Positions 15,855-23,269 of a stretch of 64,000 nt of DNA are shown here, piece by piece. The notes under the pieces are model-generated. The model searched no databases and had not been told where the DNA came from. It worked only from the letters and a program-made list of their open reading frames with translations. The stretch is from JBQTHD01 sp052390275 (GTDB lineage Bacteria > Actinomycetota > Acidimicrobiia > Acidimicrobiales > AC-14), in assembly GCA_052390275.1 (NCBI GenBank), contig JBQTHD010000024.1:27925-91924 (forward strand), read 5' to 3'. The position numbers were made by a program, and so were the translations under genes. Positions within the stretch are counted from its first letter, which is position 1. Each line of letters opens with the position of its first letter.

Positions 15855-16784
15855 GTGGCCCCCTCGCCCGCGCTGACCCTGGTGGCGGTACACGCCCACC
15901 CCGACGACGAATCCTCCAAGGGCCCCGCCACCGTGGCCCGCTACGCCCGCGCTGGGGTCCGCTGTGTCCTGGTCTGCTGCACGGGGGGAGAGGAGGGCGA
16001 CATCCTCAATCCGGCCATGGACCGACCCGAGGTCCGAGCCGACCTGGGGGCTGTCCGGAGATCCGAGTTGATTCGTGCGGCAGCGGTGATCGGCTACGCC
16101 GAGGTGGTGTGGCTGGGGTACCGGGACTCGGGCATGGCCGGCAGTGAAGCCAATGCCCACCCGGACTGCTTCGCCCAGGCCGATCTGGCCGAGGCCGCCG
16201 GTCGGCTGGCGGCCGTGCTGCGCCAAGAACGCCCTCAGGTGGTCATCACCTATCCCGACGATCAGGGTGGATACCCCCACCCCGATCACCTGAGGGTGCA
16301 CGAGGCGACCATGGCGGCAGTGGATCTGGCCGCCGATGGGACCTGGGAGGGGTCCGGGGCGGCCTGGGCGGTGCCCAGGGTCTATTACTCGGCCTGGTCC
16401 CGGGCTCGGTTCCGGGCCATTCACGCCCGCCTTCTGGCCGCCGGGGAGGAGTCTCCCTTCAGCGAGGAATGGCTGGCCCGGGAGGGCCTCGAGCACCGGG
16501 TCACCACCCGAATCCGTGTCCCCGGTGGCGGCGAGGTCCGCCGTCAGGCCCTGTTGTGCCACCAGACCCAGATCGATCCGGCGTCGACGTTCTGGTTTCC
16601 CGAAGTCGCCCCCGACGCAGCCGTCACCGATGACAACAGCCGTGACGACGACTTGATGGAATCGCCGACCGACGACTACATCCTGGCCACGTCGACCGTC
16701 GCCGGGACTGACGTCAGGGTCGCCGGCGGGGTCGCCGGCGGCGTCGCACCTGAGGATGACCTGTTCGCCGGACTAAGCCCGTGA
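15855..16784 (+). CDS. mca: Mycothiol S-conjugate amidase
   Basis: Mca cuts mycothiol conjugates to release a mercapturic acid for export, detoxifying electrophiles. The 309-residue protein is a PIG-L/LmbE-type Zn deacetylase with AHPDDE at residues 14-19 (zinc ligands H15 and D18) and the later YPHPDHL histidine pair. ESSKG, TCTGGE-like CCTGGEEGDILNPAMDRPEV and the DSGM loop separate it from MshB and favour Mca. The C-terminal ~30 residues are a Gly/Asp-rich tail. Presence of Mca implies the cell makes mycothiol, which is an actinobacterial trait. Confidence 0.87.
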   Translation: MAPSPALTLVAVHAHPDDESSKGPATVARYARAGVRCVLVCCTGGEEGDILNPAMDRPEVRADLGAVRRSELIRAAAVIGYAEVVWLGYRDSGMAGSEANAHPDCFAQADLAEAAGRLAAVLRQERPQVVITYPDDQGGYPHPDHLRVHEATMAAVDLAADGTWEGSGAAWAVPRVYYSAWSRARFRAIHARLLAAGEESPFSEEWLAREGLEHRVTTRIRVPGGGEVRRQALLCHQTQIDPASTFWFPEVAPDAAVTDDNSRDDDLMESPTDDYILATSTVAGTDVRVAGGVAGGVAPEDDLFAGLSP

Positions 16785-16839
16785 CGGCCCGGTAACGTCG
16801 CCCGCTGGCACCTTTGAGTGGCATCTATCGAGGAGGACA

Positions 16840-17226
16840 ATGCACAAGTACCTGACCCAGCCCTGGCTCGACGCCCAGAAAGACCTGGCCCAGGCGTTTC
16901 CCGAACGCCCGGGTGCCACGGCCCGGATGCAGTACAACGTCACCGGGGGACCGGATGGGCCCATCAAGTACTACTGGGTCGTGGTCAACGGCAAGGTCCT
17001 GGAGGATCAGCTGGGCGAGGACCCCGACGCCGAGTTCACTCTGACTTTGACCATCGAGGACTCCATCAAGATCCAAAAGGGTGAACTCGATCCCAATGCC
17101 GCCTTCATGCAGGGCCGCATCAAGGTGAGCGGCAACATGGGCAAGCTCATGAGCCTGCTTCCGTTGACGCAGAGTCCGGAGTACAAAGCGATCCAGGAGA
17201 ACATTCGGGCCGTCACCGAGTACTGA
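16840..17226 (+). CDS. SCP2 sterol-binding domain protein
   Basis: The protein is 128 residues and matches the SCP2 lipid-transfer fold: YYWVVVNGKV, a DAEFTLTLTIED strand pair, and the MQGRIKVSGNMGKLMSLLPL segment that lines the lipid tunnel. It starts with ATG preceded by an excellent ribosome binding site (GAGGAGG, 16829-16835). Members bind fatty-acyl or sterol lipids non-specifically; the ligand is unknown. It lies 55 bases after mca and could be cotranscribed. Confidence 0.85.
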   Translation: MHKYLTQPWLDAQKDLAQAFPERPGATARMQYNVTGGPDGPIKYYWVVVNGKVLEDQLGEDPDAEFTLTLTIEDSIKIQKGELDPNAAFMQGRIKVSGNMGKLMSLLPLTQSPEYKAIQENIRAVTEY

Positions 17227-17239
17227 TTGCAAGTTTCGA

Positions 17240-17947
17240 TCACACGCCCGATCCCACGGGGACAGCGTCCCGGTTGGTGATAAAGCCGTCGGGCGGGACA
17301 GGTGGCCGGGCCGGCAGGCCGATGATGGTGCCGAGCACGGCCAGGTGGCGGGCGCTGGCCCCGGCCCCGGCCAAAAGTGCGGGGTTGAGGCGGCGGTCCC
17401 CCATGGACCCCACGGCGAAGACGGCGGTGGCCAGCGTTATCGACTCGGCCTCGTAAGCCAGGTCGAACAGGTCCTTTTCGGTCCGGGCTGCGGCCAGCGG
17501 TTCGGCCAGCCGGGCGGCCACCTCGGGGTTGGGCGATCCGAACGCCAGGTTGGGGCCGATGGGCCGCGTGGCGTCGTCCATCCGTTGCGCGGCGCCCCGG
17601 CTCCGTTCGCCCATGTGGCGGGCCAGGTCCCGAGCCTCCTCGGACAGAAGACCCGAGGCGACGGCCCGGTTGTAGATGTCCGCCGCCAACCAGTGCAGCG
17701 ACGAAACCGTCCGCAGGACGACGGCGTCGGTAACCGGGGCCAGGGTGGAGGGGGACCCCCGGCCCGGGTCAGGTCGGGCCGGACCTCCGCCGGAGCATCC
17801 GGCGAGGGCCCAACCGGGCAGAAGCGAGGCGGCCAGGGTCAGCAATTGGCGGCGGGAGAGGGACGCTGAGGCCCCGTCCACGAACTCCTGCCAGGGCAAC
17901 CGGTGGGAAAACGGGGCGGGCCCGGGCACAGAGGTGCGGTCCGTCAT
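17240..17947 (-). CDS. Tat-exported ferritin-like lipoprotein
   Basis: The 235-residue protein has a twin-arginine signal (SRRQLLTLAASLL; R32-R33) ending in a lipobox LAGC (C51), so it should be folded in the cytoplasm, exported by Tat and lipidated. The mature part is helical with conserved Trp/Glu positions (SSLHWLAADIYN, YEAESITLATAV) typical of ferritin-like DUF4439 proteins. Metal ligands cannot be assigned with certainty. Its ATG overlaps the end of the second ferritin-like gene by 4 bases, so the two are an operon. Confidence 0.7.
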   Translation of the reverse strand: MTDRTSVPGPAPFSHRLPWQEFVDGASASLSRRQLLTLAASLLPGWALAGCSGGGPARPDPGRGSPSTLAPVTDAVVLRTVSSLHWLAADIYNRAVASGLLSEEARDLARHMGERSRGAAQRMDDATRPIGPNLAFGSPNPEVAARLAEPLAAARTEKDLFDLAYEAESITLATAVFAVGSMGDRRLNPALLAGAGASARHLAVLGTIIGLPARPPVPPDGFITNRDAVPVGSGV

Positions 17948-18852
17948 GTCCCCGCCCCGACGGTGGTGTCCGGCGATCCGTCGTCCCTCTTGCCGTCCTT
18001 CCTTCGGGTGGTCGTGGGTGCGGGAAGGGTGGCTGTGGTCGAGGGCGACGGGAGGGTCGTGGCGGTGGAGGTCGGGCCTGTCCCACCGGGCGCCGCGGGC
18101 GAGGTCGTAGTGGGCCCGGGACGCCGGGTGGTGGTGGGAGCGGTGGCTCCGGAACCCGATTCCGGCCCGGGTGCGTTCTCGGACCCGGGGGAGTCGGGCC
18201 TGGCCGCCTGCTCGAGGGCGGAACCGTCAGGCCCCTGGGCTGGAAAGGACGTGGGATCGAGGCGAGCGGAGTCGACCTCCACCGGCCCCGGGCCGATGGC
18301 GGCTCGCGGGTCGCGGCCCAGGGACATGGTCAAGACGGTGGCCTGGGCACACTCGACCGGCATGATCGACGCCAACAGCCGCAAGCCGGGGGTCGACCGC
18401 AACGTGGCCAAGGTGTGCAGGTGGGTGGCGGCCAGGTTGTTCTCCAATTCAGACAACAGCGCCACCAGACGGTCCGATCCAGCCGCGGCTGCGGTGTTGA
18501 CCCGCGGGGCCAGTGCGGCGGCCAGGGTGGCATTGGGCCCGCTGAAGCCGCCCTCGGGTCCGGCTGCGGCGGCCAGGGCCTTTGCGTAGTCCCGATGGTG
18601 GGCGCCGAAGCCGGTCGCCAGGTCGGCGACGGCAGGGGCCAGACGGCCGCTTCCCAGGATGACGTCATAGGCGGTGGCCACCACCGACTCCAGCCCGGCC
18701 AGATAAGCCAGCGGCCAGGTGGCCGGTGTCGGAGAACTGGGTATCGGAGGGGTGGTGGCAGGCGGCTGGGAGCCCGGCGTCGACGACGGACTCTGGGCGG
18801 CCACCTGGGCCAGAGTAGGACGGAGCAACCCGGCCCGCGGGGAGGCGGGCAT
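17944..18852 (-). CDS. Ferritin-like protein with a long Thr/Pro-rich tail
   Basis: Residues about 45-190 form a helical bundle (LAYLAGLESVVATAYD, ATGFGAHHRDYAKALA, LENNLAATHLHTLATL) typical of the ferritin-like DUF4439 group; the EHH/DYA-type residues could bind metal. From about residue 195 to the end (302) the protein is disordered, rich in Thr, Pro and Ser, a typical wall-spanning linker. No clean signal peptide is visible from ATG 18852; export may depend on the partner or on a missed upstream start. It is divergent from the ECF sigma gene. Confidence 0.65.
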   Translation of the reverse strand: MPASPRAGLLRPTLAQVAAQSPSSTPGSQPPATTPPIPSSPTPATWPLAYLAGLESVVATAYDVILGSGRLAPAVADLATGFGAHHRDYAKALAAAAGPEGGFSGPNATLAAALAPRVNTAAAAGSDRLVALLSELENNLAATHLHTLATLRSTPGLRLLASIMPVECAQATVLTMSLGRDPRAAIGPGPVEVDSARLDPTSFPAQGPDGSALEQAARPDSPGSENAPGPESGSGATAPTTTRRPGPTTTSPAAPGGTGPTSTATTLPSPSTTATLPAPTTTRRKDGKRDDGSPDTTVGAGT

Positions 18853-18942
18853 CCGCCGCGGGGCTGGGCGCCGTAAACCATGCCGAGTCGTGCCTTACGG
18901 CTGACCGGCCAAAACGACAGACTGGGTGGCGAGATACCGCTG

Positions 18943-19524
18943 ATGACCGACCGACTAAGCGATGCCAGCGATGCCGCCGTGGTAGTGGCCATTGGTCGCT
19001 ACCGGGAGGATGCTCTCGCCGAGGCTTACCGCCGCCATGCGGGCGCCGCCTACGCCCTGGCCCGCCGGCTCCTGGTTGACCGCCAGTTGGCCGAGGAGGT
19101 CCTCCAGGAAGTCTTTCTGCGGCTGTGGCGCAACCCCGAGCGGTTCGATGCCGATCGGGGCAGCCTGCGTTCCTACCTGCTGGCCCAGACCCACGGGCGC
19201 TCGGTGGACCTCCTTCGGTCCGAGACGTCGCGGCGCCGGCGGGAGGAGCGAGAGGCCCGGGAAACCGCCGAAGCCGGCGGTGATATCGAGCGGGAAGTGA
19301 TGGACCTGGCGGTGGCCGAGGAAGTGAAGCGGGCGGTGGCCGATCTGCCCGTGGATGAGCGCAAGGCCATCGAACTGGCGTACTTCAGCGGACACACCTA
19401 CCGGCAGGTGGCTCAGATGCTCGACGCCCCGGAAGGGACGGTCAAGAGCCGGATCCGGTCCGGGCTCCGGCGTATGCGGGTGGACCTGGCGGCCGCAGGG
19501 GTGGGGTCATGGTCCGAACACTGA
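18943..19524 (+). CDS. ECF-family RNA polymerase sigma factor (SigK/SigE-like)
   Basis: From ATG 18943 the protein is 193 residues. Region 2 is at about residues 30-95 (AEEVLQEVFLRLWRNPERFDADRGSL with the DQEVF-type motif) and region 4 at about 130-185 (LPVDERKAIELAYFSGHTYRQVA, APEGTVKSRIRSGLRRMR). This organisation is that of extracytoplasmic-function sigma factors. The start overlaps nothing upstream; the gene is divergent from the ferritin-like pair, which are reasonable candidates for its regulon. Its end overlaps the anti-sigma gene by 16 bases, indicating coupled translation. Confidence 0.92.
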   Translation: MTDRLSDASDAAVVVAIGRYREDALAEAYRRHAGAAYALARRLLVDRQLAEEVLQEVFLRLWRNPERFDADRGSLRSYLLAQTHGRSVDLLRSETSRRRREEREARETAEAGGDIEREVMDLAVAEEVKRAVADLPVDERKAIELAYFSGHTYRQVAQMLDAPEGTVKSRIRSGLRRMRVDLAAAGVGSWSEH

Positions 19525-20309
19525 CCCACAACGAAGCCGCCGAACTGCTGGGGCCTTTGGCCCTGGACGCCATTGAAGCCGATGAACGCCTGGAGGTGGA
19601 GGACCACGTCGCCTCCTGTGGTGCCTGCCAACTGGAGTTGTCCGACCACCGGGAGGTGGCCGCCATGCTGACCACCGGGTGGATCCCGGCCCCCGAAGGT
19701 CTCTGGGACCGGATTGCCTCCTCGCTGGAAGAGGCCCCCCCTCCGCTGGACCTGGCCACGGTCACCGCTCTTCGCCCGGCGCGGGCGGGGACGATGGGTG
19801 TTCCCGATCGACGCTCCGACGGTGGCCACCGGTGGTCCAGGCTGTGGCGTGGTCCGGCTGCGGCCGCCGCCGTGGCCGCGTCCGTGGTCATGGGGGCGCT
19901 GGGCGGAGGAATGCTGGTGGAGGGCCGCAACCTCGGAGACCTGGCTGCCAGACTGGGAGACTCGGATCTGGAACAGGCGGCCAACGCCGCCCAGGTTGAC
20001 CCCCAGGCTCGCAAGGTCACCATGCGCTCGCCTGATGGATTGGTTTTTGCCGAAGCGGTGATGACCGGCGACGGGACCGGCTTTTTGGTCAAGGACAACT
20101 TGCCGACCCTCGGACCTGACCGCACCTACCAACTGTGGGCCGTGGTTGACGGCCAGACCATCTCGGTGGGGGTGCTGGGGTCAGCCCCCGACCGGGTGGC
20201 CTTCCGAGCCGCCGCTCCCATCGACGCCCTGGCCATAAGCGAGGAGAAGGCCGGCGGCGTGGAGCGCTCGGCCGGGGCCCCGGTAGCCGTCGGGCTCCTG
20301 GCCGCGTGA
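19509..20309 (+). CDS. RskA-type membrane anti-sigma factor
   Basis: This 266-residue protein should bind and silence the ECF sigma factor encoded just upstream. The N-terminal anti-sigma domain has a zinc-binding motif H33-xxx-C37-xx-C40 (EDHVASCGAC). A single membrane span is at about residues 116-136 (AAAAAVAASVVMGALGG). The C-terminal extracellular domain (AEAVMTGDGTGFLV, TYQLWAVVDG) fits the RskA family. Signal-triggered proteolysis, possibly involving RseP at 45.9 kb, would free the sigma factor; that link is inference. Confidence 0.9.
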   Translation: MVRTLTHNEAAELLGPLALDAIEADERLEVEDHVASCGACQLELSDHREVAAMLTTGWIPAPEGLWDRIASSLEEAPPPLDLATVTALRPARAGTMGVPDRRSDGGHRWSRLWRGPAAAAAVAASVVMGALGGGMLVEGRNLGDLAARLGDSDLEQAANAAQVDPQARKVTMRSPDGLVFAEAVMTGDGTGFLVKDNLPTLGPDRTYQLWAVVDGQTISVGVLGSAPDRVAFRAAAPIDALAISEEKAGGVERSAGAPVAVGLLAA

Positions 20310-20330
20310 AGGTGGCCGCCCGGCTCTGAG

Positions 20331-20403
20331 GGTTCGAGACGGCCTTTCGCTGGCCGGCGTGACTCGAAACCTTCCTAAGCCGACGGCCAAGACTTTCTTA
20401 GGA
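20331..20403 (+). terminator. Two hairpins between convergent genes
   Basis: The first structure pairs GGTTCGAG (20331) with CTCGAAACC (to 20371) around an inner CGGCC-loop-GGCCG stem. The second pairs TCCTAAG (20373) with CTTAGGA (to 20403). They lie between the end of the anti-sigma gene and the end of the nuclease gene and probably stop transcription from both directions. Confidence 0.5.
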
Positions 20404-20424
20404 CTCGTCTGTCAACAGGACGGC

Positions 20425-20991
20425 TCACCGGGGACACGATGACCACAACCCCCGTCCCTGGTCCCGGGCCAGCGAGGCAGCGGCCGCCATCTCGCCGTCG
20501 TGGGCGTAGTTGGGGGCAATGGCCAGGACTCTCCCGTAGCCGCCGGCCAGAATCGACCGGTTGACGAACAGGAGGTCAGGCAACCGGTAGATGTAGGCCA
20601 GGGTTCGCCCGTAGGCGTCTGACTGCTCCACGTCTCCCACCAGGCGAACGGTGGTTCCAGGGGGAAGCAATTTCTTCAGGTAGTTCGATGCTTCCTGGCC
20701 GTAGCACTGCACCGGGCGGTTGGGATCGGAGGTTTCGGGGGTGTCCACCCCGATGAGGCGGATCCGCCGACGCCCGGTCACCACCACCGTGTCCCCATCC
20801 ACCACTTGCTCAACGACTGTGTCCAGACCCGCTGGCAGAATTGCCGAAGCGGGCCCAGCGGCTGTAGTGACCACAACCGCGCCCCGCAGCCCGGTGGTGC
20901 CGCCGCCGCAGGCCGCCCCGACGATGGCCAGAACAAGCCACAACGTGGCCGGGCCCAGGAGCCGCCGGACCCGGGGGAGCGGAGACTTCAT
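20425..20991 (-). CDS. Secreted thermonuclease-like (SNase) lipoprotein
   Basis: The 188-residue protein has a lipoprotein signal with cysteine C28 in VGAAC. The mature domain matches staphylococcal nuclease: VVDGDTVVV (metal-binding Asp), RIRLIGVDTPE (first catalytic Arg and Glu), and DAYGRTLAYI (second catalytic Arg). It should cut DNA and RNA outside the membrane with Ca(II). It starts 4 bases inside the end of a small upstream gene on the same strand, so the two share an operon. Confidence 0.9.
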   Translation of the reverse strand: MKSPLPRVRRLLGPATLWLVLAIVGAACGGGTTGLRGAVVVTTAAGPASAILPAGLDTVVEQVVDGDTVVVTGRRRIRLIGVDTPETSDPNRPVQCYGQEASNYLKKLLPPGTTVRLVGDVEQSDAYGRTLAYIYRLPDLLFVNRSILAGGYGRVLAIAPNYAHDGEMAAAASLARDQGRGLWSSCPR

Positions 20992-21218
20992 GCTGCCCGC
21001 CGACGAGGTTCATCCGGAGCAGGCGGGGGCGGAGCCGCTGCCAGGGCCAGCCGGACCTGGCGCAGGCCCCGCCGGGCAGCGGCCCGCGCCGCCTCGTCGA
21101 AGACCCCGATCTCCTCGTTCGTCGGGGCGGCGGCCGTCGGGGTGTGGGCCGCGGAGATGGGATGAAGCAGGTCGGGCAGCAACGAAAGCTGTTGTGGACG
21201 GCGGGTGCCGGTGGTCAT
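20988..21218 (-). CDS. Small unknown protein with a clamp-binding-like QLSLL motif
   Basis: From ATG 21218 the protein is 76 residues. The N-terminus has RRPQQLSLLPDLL; QLSLL resembles the pentapeptide (QL-S/D-LF) through which polymerases and repair proteins bind the beta sliding clamp. The remainder is a helical Ala/Arg segment and a Pro-rich end. I do not recognise the family. The 4-base overlap with the nuclease gene supports that it is translated. The frame stays open upstream, but that part does not look coding. Confidence 0.5.
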   Translation of the reverse strand: MTTGTRRPQQLSLLPDLLHPISAAHTPTAAAPTNEEIGVFDEAARAAARRGLRQVRLALAAAPPPPAPDEPRRRAA

Positions 21219-21338
21219 GGGCTCACCTTGACAGCCGCCTGTGACATTTTTCGGGCCAGCCGGCACGGGCGCAACGTCTTGGTACCTGCGCGCCGCGGGG
21301 GCGAAACTGCCGTTGCCAGGGGGACTGATCCCGCTAGG

Positions 21339-21425
21339 GTGACGACCGACCAAACCCCGGAGTCCGATCCTTGGATTCTCGGGGTCAAGCCGGGCCTGTG
21401 GCCGGACGATGACTTGCCTGGTTGA
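21339..21425 (+). CDS. Very small ORF (28 codons), unproven
   Basis: A GTG at 21339 opens a 28-residue peptide that includes SDPWILGVKPGLWPDDDLPG before a TGA stop. The composition (Trp, Pro, Asp) looks like real protein more than random frame. It precedes another small gene on the same strand. There is no strong ribosome binding site. It may instead be a fragment of a lost gene. Confidence 0.25.
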   Translation: MTTDQTPESDPWILGVKPGLWPDDDLPG

Positions 21426-21497
21426 CCAGTTCAAGCAGTGAGGCCCGGGGGTACCGCTCTCGGGAACATCGGAGAAGGTCGGGTGTTGGAGGGAACC

Positions 21498-21677
21498 ATG
21501 AGCGACACGGTTGAATCGGACGCCATCCACCAGGCGCTGGAGATCATCGATCGAAGCCTGGCCGTGATGCACTCCCGGGAGTTGGTTTCCACGGCGGAGG
21601 TCACCGACCTCCTGTTGGATATGCGCTCATTGCTGGGGTCGCCCGACGCCATGAATCTGGCGGCGGTAGCGAACTAG
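21498..21677 (+). CDS. Small helical protein of unknown function
   Basis: From ATG 21498, with GGAGG eight bases upstream, the protein is 59 residues. It is acidic and probably two helices (DAIHQALEIIDRSLAVMH and TAEVTDLLLDMRSLLG). There are no cysteines and no known motif. It is convergent with the PAP2 gene, whose end is 8 bases away. The good ribosome binding site makes it a likely real gene. Confidence 0.55.
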   Translation: MSDTVESDAIHQALEIIDRSLAVMHSRELVSTAEVTDLLLDMRSLLGSPDAMNLAAVAN

Positions 21678-21684
21678 GGGGCCC

Positions 21685-22269
21685 TCACATCACAGGTAAA
21701 GGGACCAGCCTCCGGACCGCCAGGCCGAACAGGCAGCCCAGCACCGCCCCCCCCAGGACATCGGAGGCGTGGTGCATCCCCACGTGGATTCGGCTGGCCG
21801 ACACCACCAGGGCGGCCAGGGCGTAGAGAGCGACCCAGGGGTCGTCCTCTCCCAGCACGATCAGGGCGCTGAAGGCAGCGGTCGTGTGTCCGCTGGGAAA
21901 GCTGCTGGTCAGCGGTTGGCGCAGGTGCCGAGGATGGGCGATGGGCCCAATTGGCCGCTTCCGCCGGAACAAAGACTTGAAGGCCCCGTTGACCAGGAAC
22001 GATTCCGCCACGGCGCTCACTGAGAGTCGTACTCCGGCGGCCAGGTCCCGGTCCGATCGCAGTGCCCGGGCGGCCGCCAACAAGTGCCACAGCAGGCTGA
22101 AATCGCCCAGATCCGACGCCGTATAGAACAGCCGGTCGGCCCAGGGCCGACCCCGCAGGCGGACGAAGACGTCCTCTGCGGCGCGATCCAAACGATCGAT
22201 CCAGACGTGCGGGCCTTCGGCGCTGCTGGTGGCCTGCGACCGGCTGAGAATGGGCACCCAGGTCACCAT
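21685..22269 (-). CDS. PAP2-family membrane phosphatase
   Basis: This 194-residue protein has the three motifs of type 2 phosphatidic acid phosphatases: KSLFRRKRP (KX6RP), PSGHT with the catalytic region, and SRIHVGMHHASDV with the nucleophile histidine. It has several hydrophobic helices and likely dephosphorylates a lipid phosphate or pyrophosphate at the outer face of the membrane. It lies 12 bases downstream of the alpha/beta hydrolase gene, in a minus-strand operon. Confidence 0.88.
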   Translation of the reverse strand: MVTWVPILSRSQATSSAEGPHVWIDRLDRAAEDVFVRLRGRPWADRLFYTASDLGDFSLLWHLLAAARALRSDRDLAAGVRLSVSAVAESFLVNGAFKSLFRRKRPIGPIAHPRHLRQPLTSSFPSGHTTAAFSALIVLGEDDPWVALYALAALVVSASRIHVGMHHASDVLGGAVLGCLFGLAVRRLVPLPVM

Positions 22270-22281
22270 CGCCGGCGCAGG

Positions 22282-23223
22282 CTACCGACCGGGCCGGTCC
22301 GCTATGGCCTGGGCGACGGCTCTGGCAACGGCGACCGGGTCCTCCAGGGGACCGAAGTGGCCCAGGCCGTCGATCACCACCACCTGCGAACCAGCTATGG
22401 CTCGTAACTGGTCGTCCAGGACGGCCCGGGTACCCAACGGAGGCTGGGCCCCGGTGAGAAGGACGACGGGACATCCCAGGTCTCCGAGGAGGGAAAGGCC
22501 CGCGTGGTCGTGCCCGGCCTGGTAGGTGGCGGCTTCGGCGGCGGGCGAGCAGCGCAGGGTCAGCCCGCCGCCGTCGGGCCGCAGGCCGTGGCGAACGAAG
22601 GCCTGAAGGCACTCCGGATCAATTGAAGACAGGCCCCGGCGCCCGGCCAGGTAGACGAGCGCCTCATCTTCATCGCCGAACCGGGCCCGCCGCCGCATCG
22701 CCCCGGAAACCAGAGCCTCGGTCAATTCCGGAGGTGGCCGGTTGGACCACAGAGGGGGTTCGTAGCACACAAGGCCTGCGAACGTGCCCGCGTGGCGGGC
22801 TTCGGCCGCCAAGAGGATGGCCGCCCCGGCCGAGTGCCCGAAGGCCCAGAGTGGGCCGTGCTGGCGCTGGGCCAACCGGGCCAACCCGTCTGCCTGGTCG
22901 GCCCAGGAGTAGTTGTCCCCCAGCGGGGGAGGACTTTGGCCGTGGCCGGCCAGATCGGCCCCCGTGACCCGGAACGCTTTGGCCAGCTCCCGGGCCAGTG
23001 GTGCCAGAACCTGGGCACAGAAACCCACGGCGTGTACGACCAGGAGGCCTGGGCCCTCTCCGCCCAGATGGTGTGCTGCCAGGCTGGACGTCGCGGCCGG
23101 AGCCGGGGCAGCGGCGCCGGCCAGAGAATCGTCACCATCGGCGGCTCTGCCGGGACGCTCCTTAGGGCCATCCTCGCTGGGCGAATCGAAGGAGTGCCTG
23201 GCGGACCGGGGCCGCCCTGTCAT
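22282..23223 (-). CDS. Alpha/beta-hydrolase
   Basis: From ATG 23223 the protein is 313 residues; ATG 23295 would add 24 residues and overlap the upstream gene. The fold is a standard alpha/beta hydrolase: LLVVHAVGF (oxyanion loop), ADLAGHGQSP, nucleophile elbow GHSAGA with the catalytic serine, and GLGHFGPLED with the catalytic histidine. The first ~45 residues before the domain are Ala/Pro-rich and probably disordered. Substrate unknown. Confidence 0.82.
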   Translation of the reverse strand: MTGRPRSARHSFDSPSEDGPKERPGRAADGDDSLAGAAAPAPAATSSLAAHHLGGEGPGLLVVHAVGFCAQVLAPLARELAKAFRVTGADLAGHGQSPPPLGDNYSWADQADGLARLAQRQHGPLWAFGHSAGAAILLAAEARHAGTFAGLVCYEPPLWSNRPPPELTEALVSGAMRRRARFGDEDEALVYLAGRRGLSSIDPECLQAFVRHGLRPDGGGLTLRCSPAAEAATYQAGHDHAGLSLLGDLGCPVVLLTGAQPPLGTRAVLDDQLRAIAGSQVVVIDGLGHFGPLEDPVAVARAVAQAIADRPGR

Positions 23224-23269
23224 CGCCCGCCCGTGTGCAGGGCCACCGTCGCGAGCTCCGGTGCCGTGA

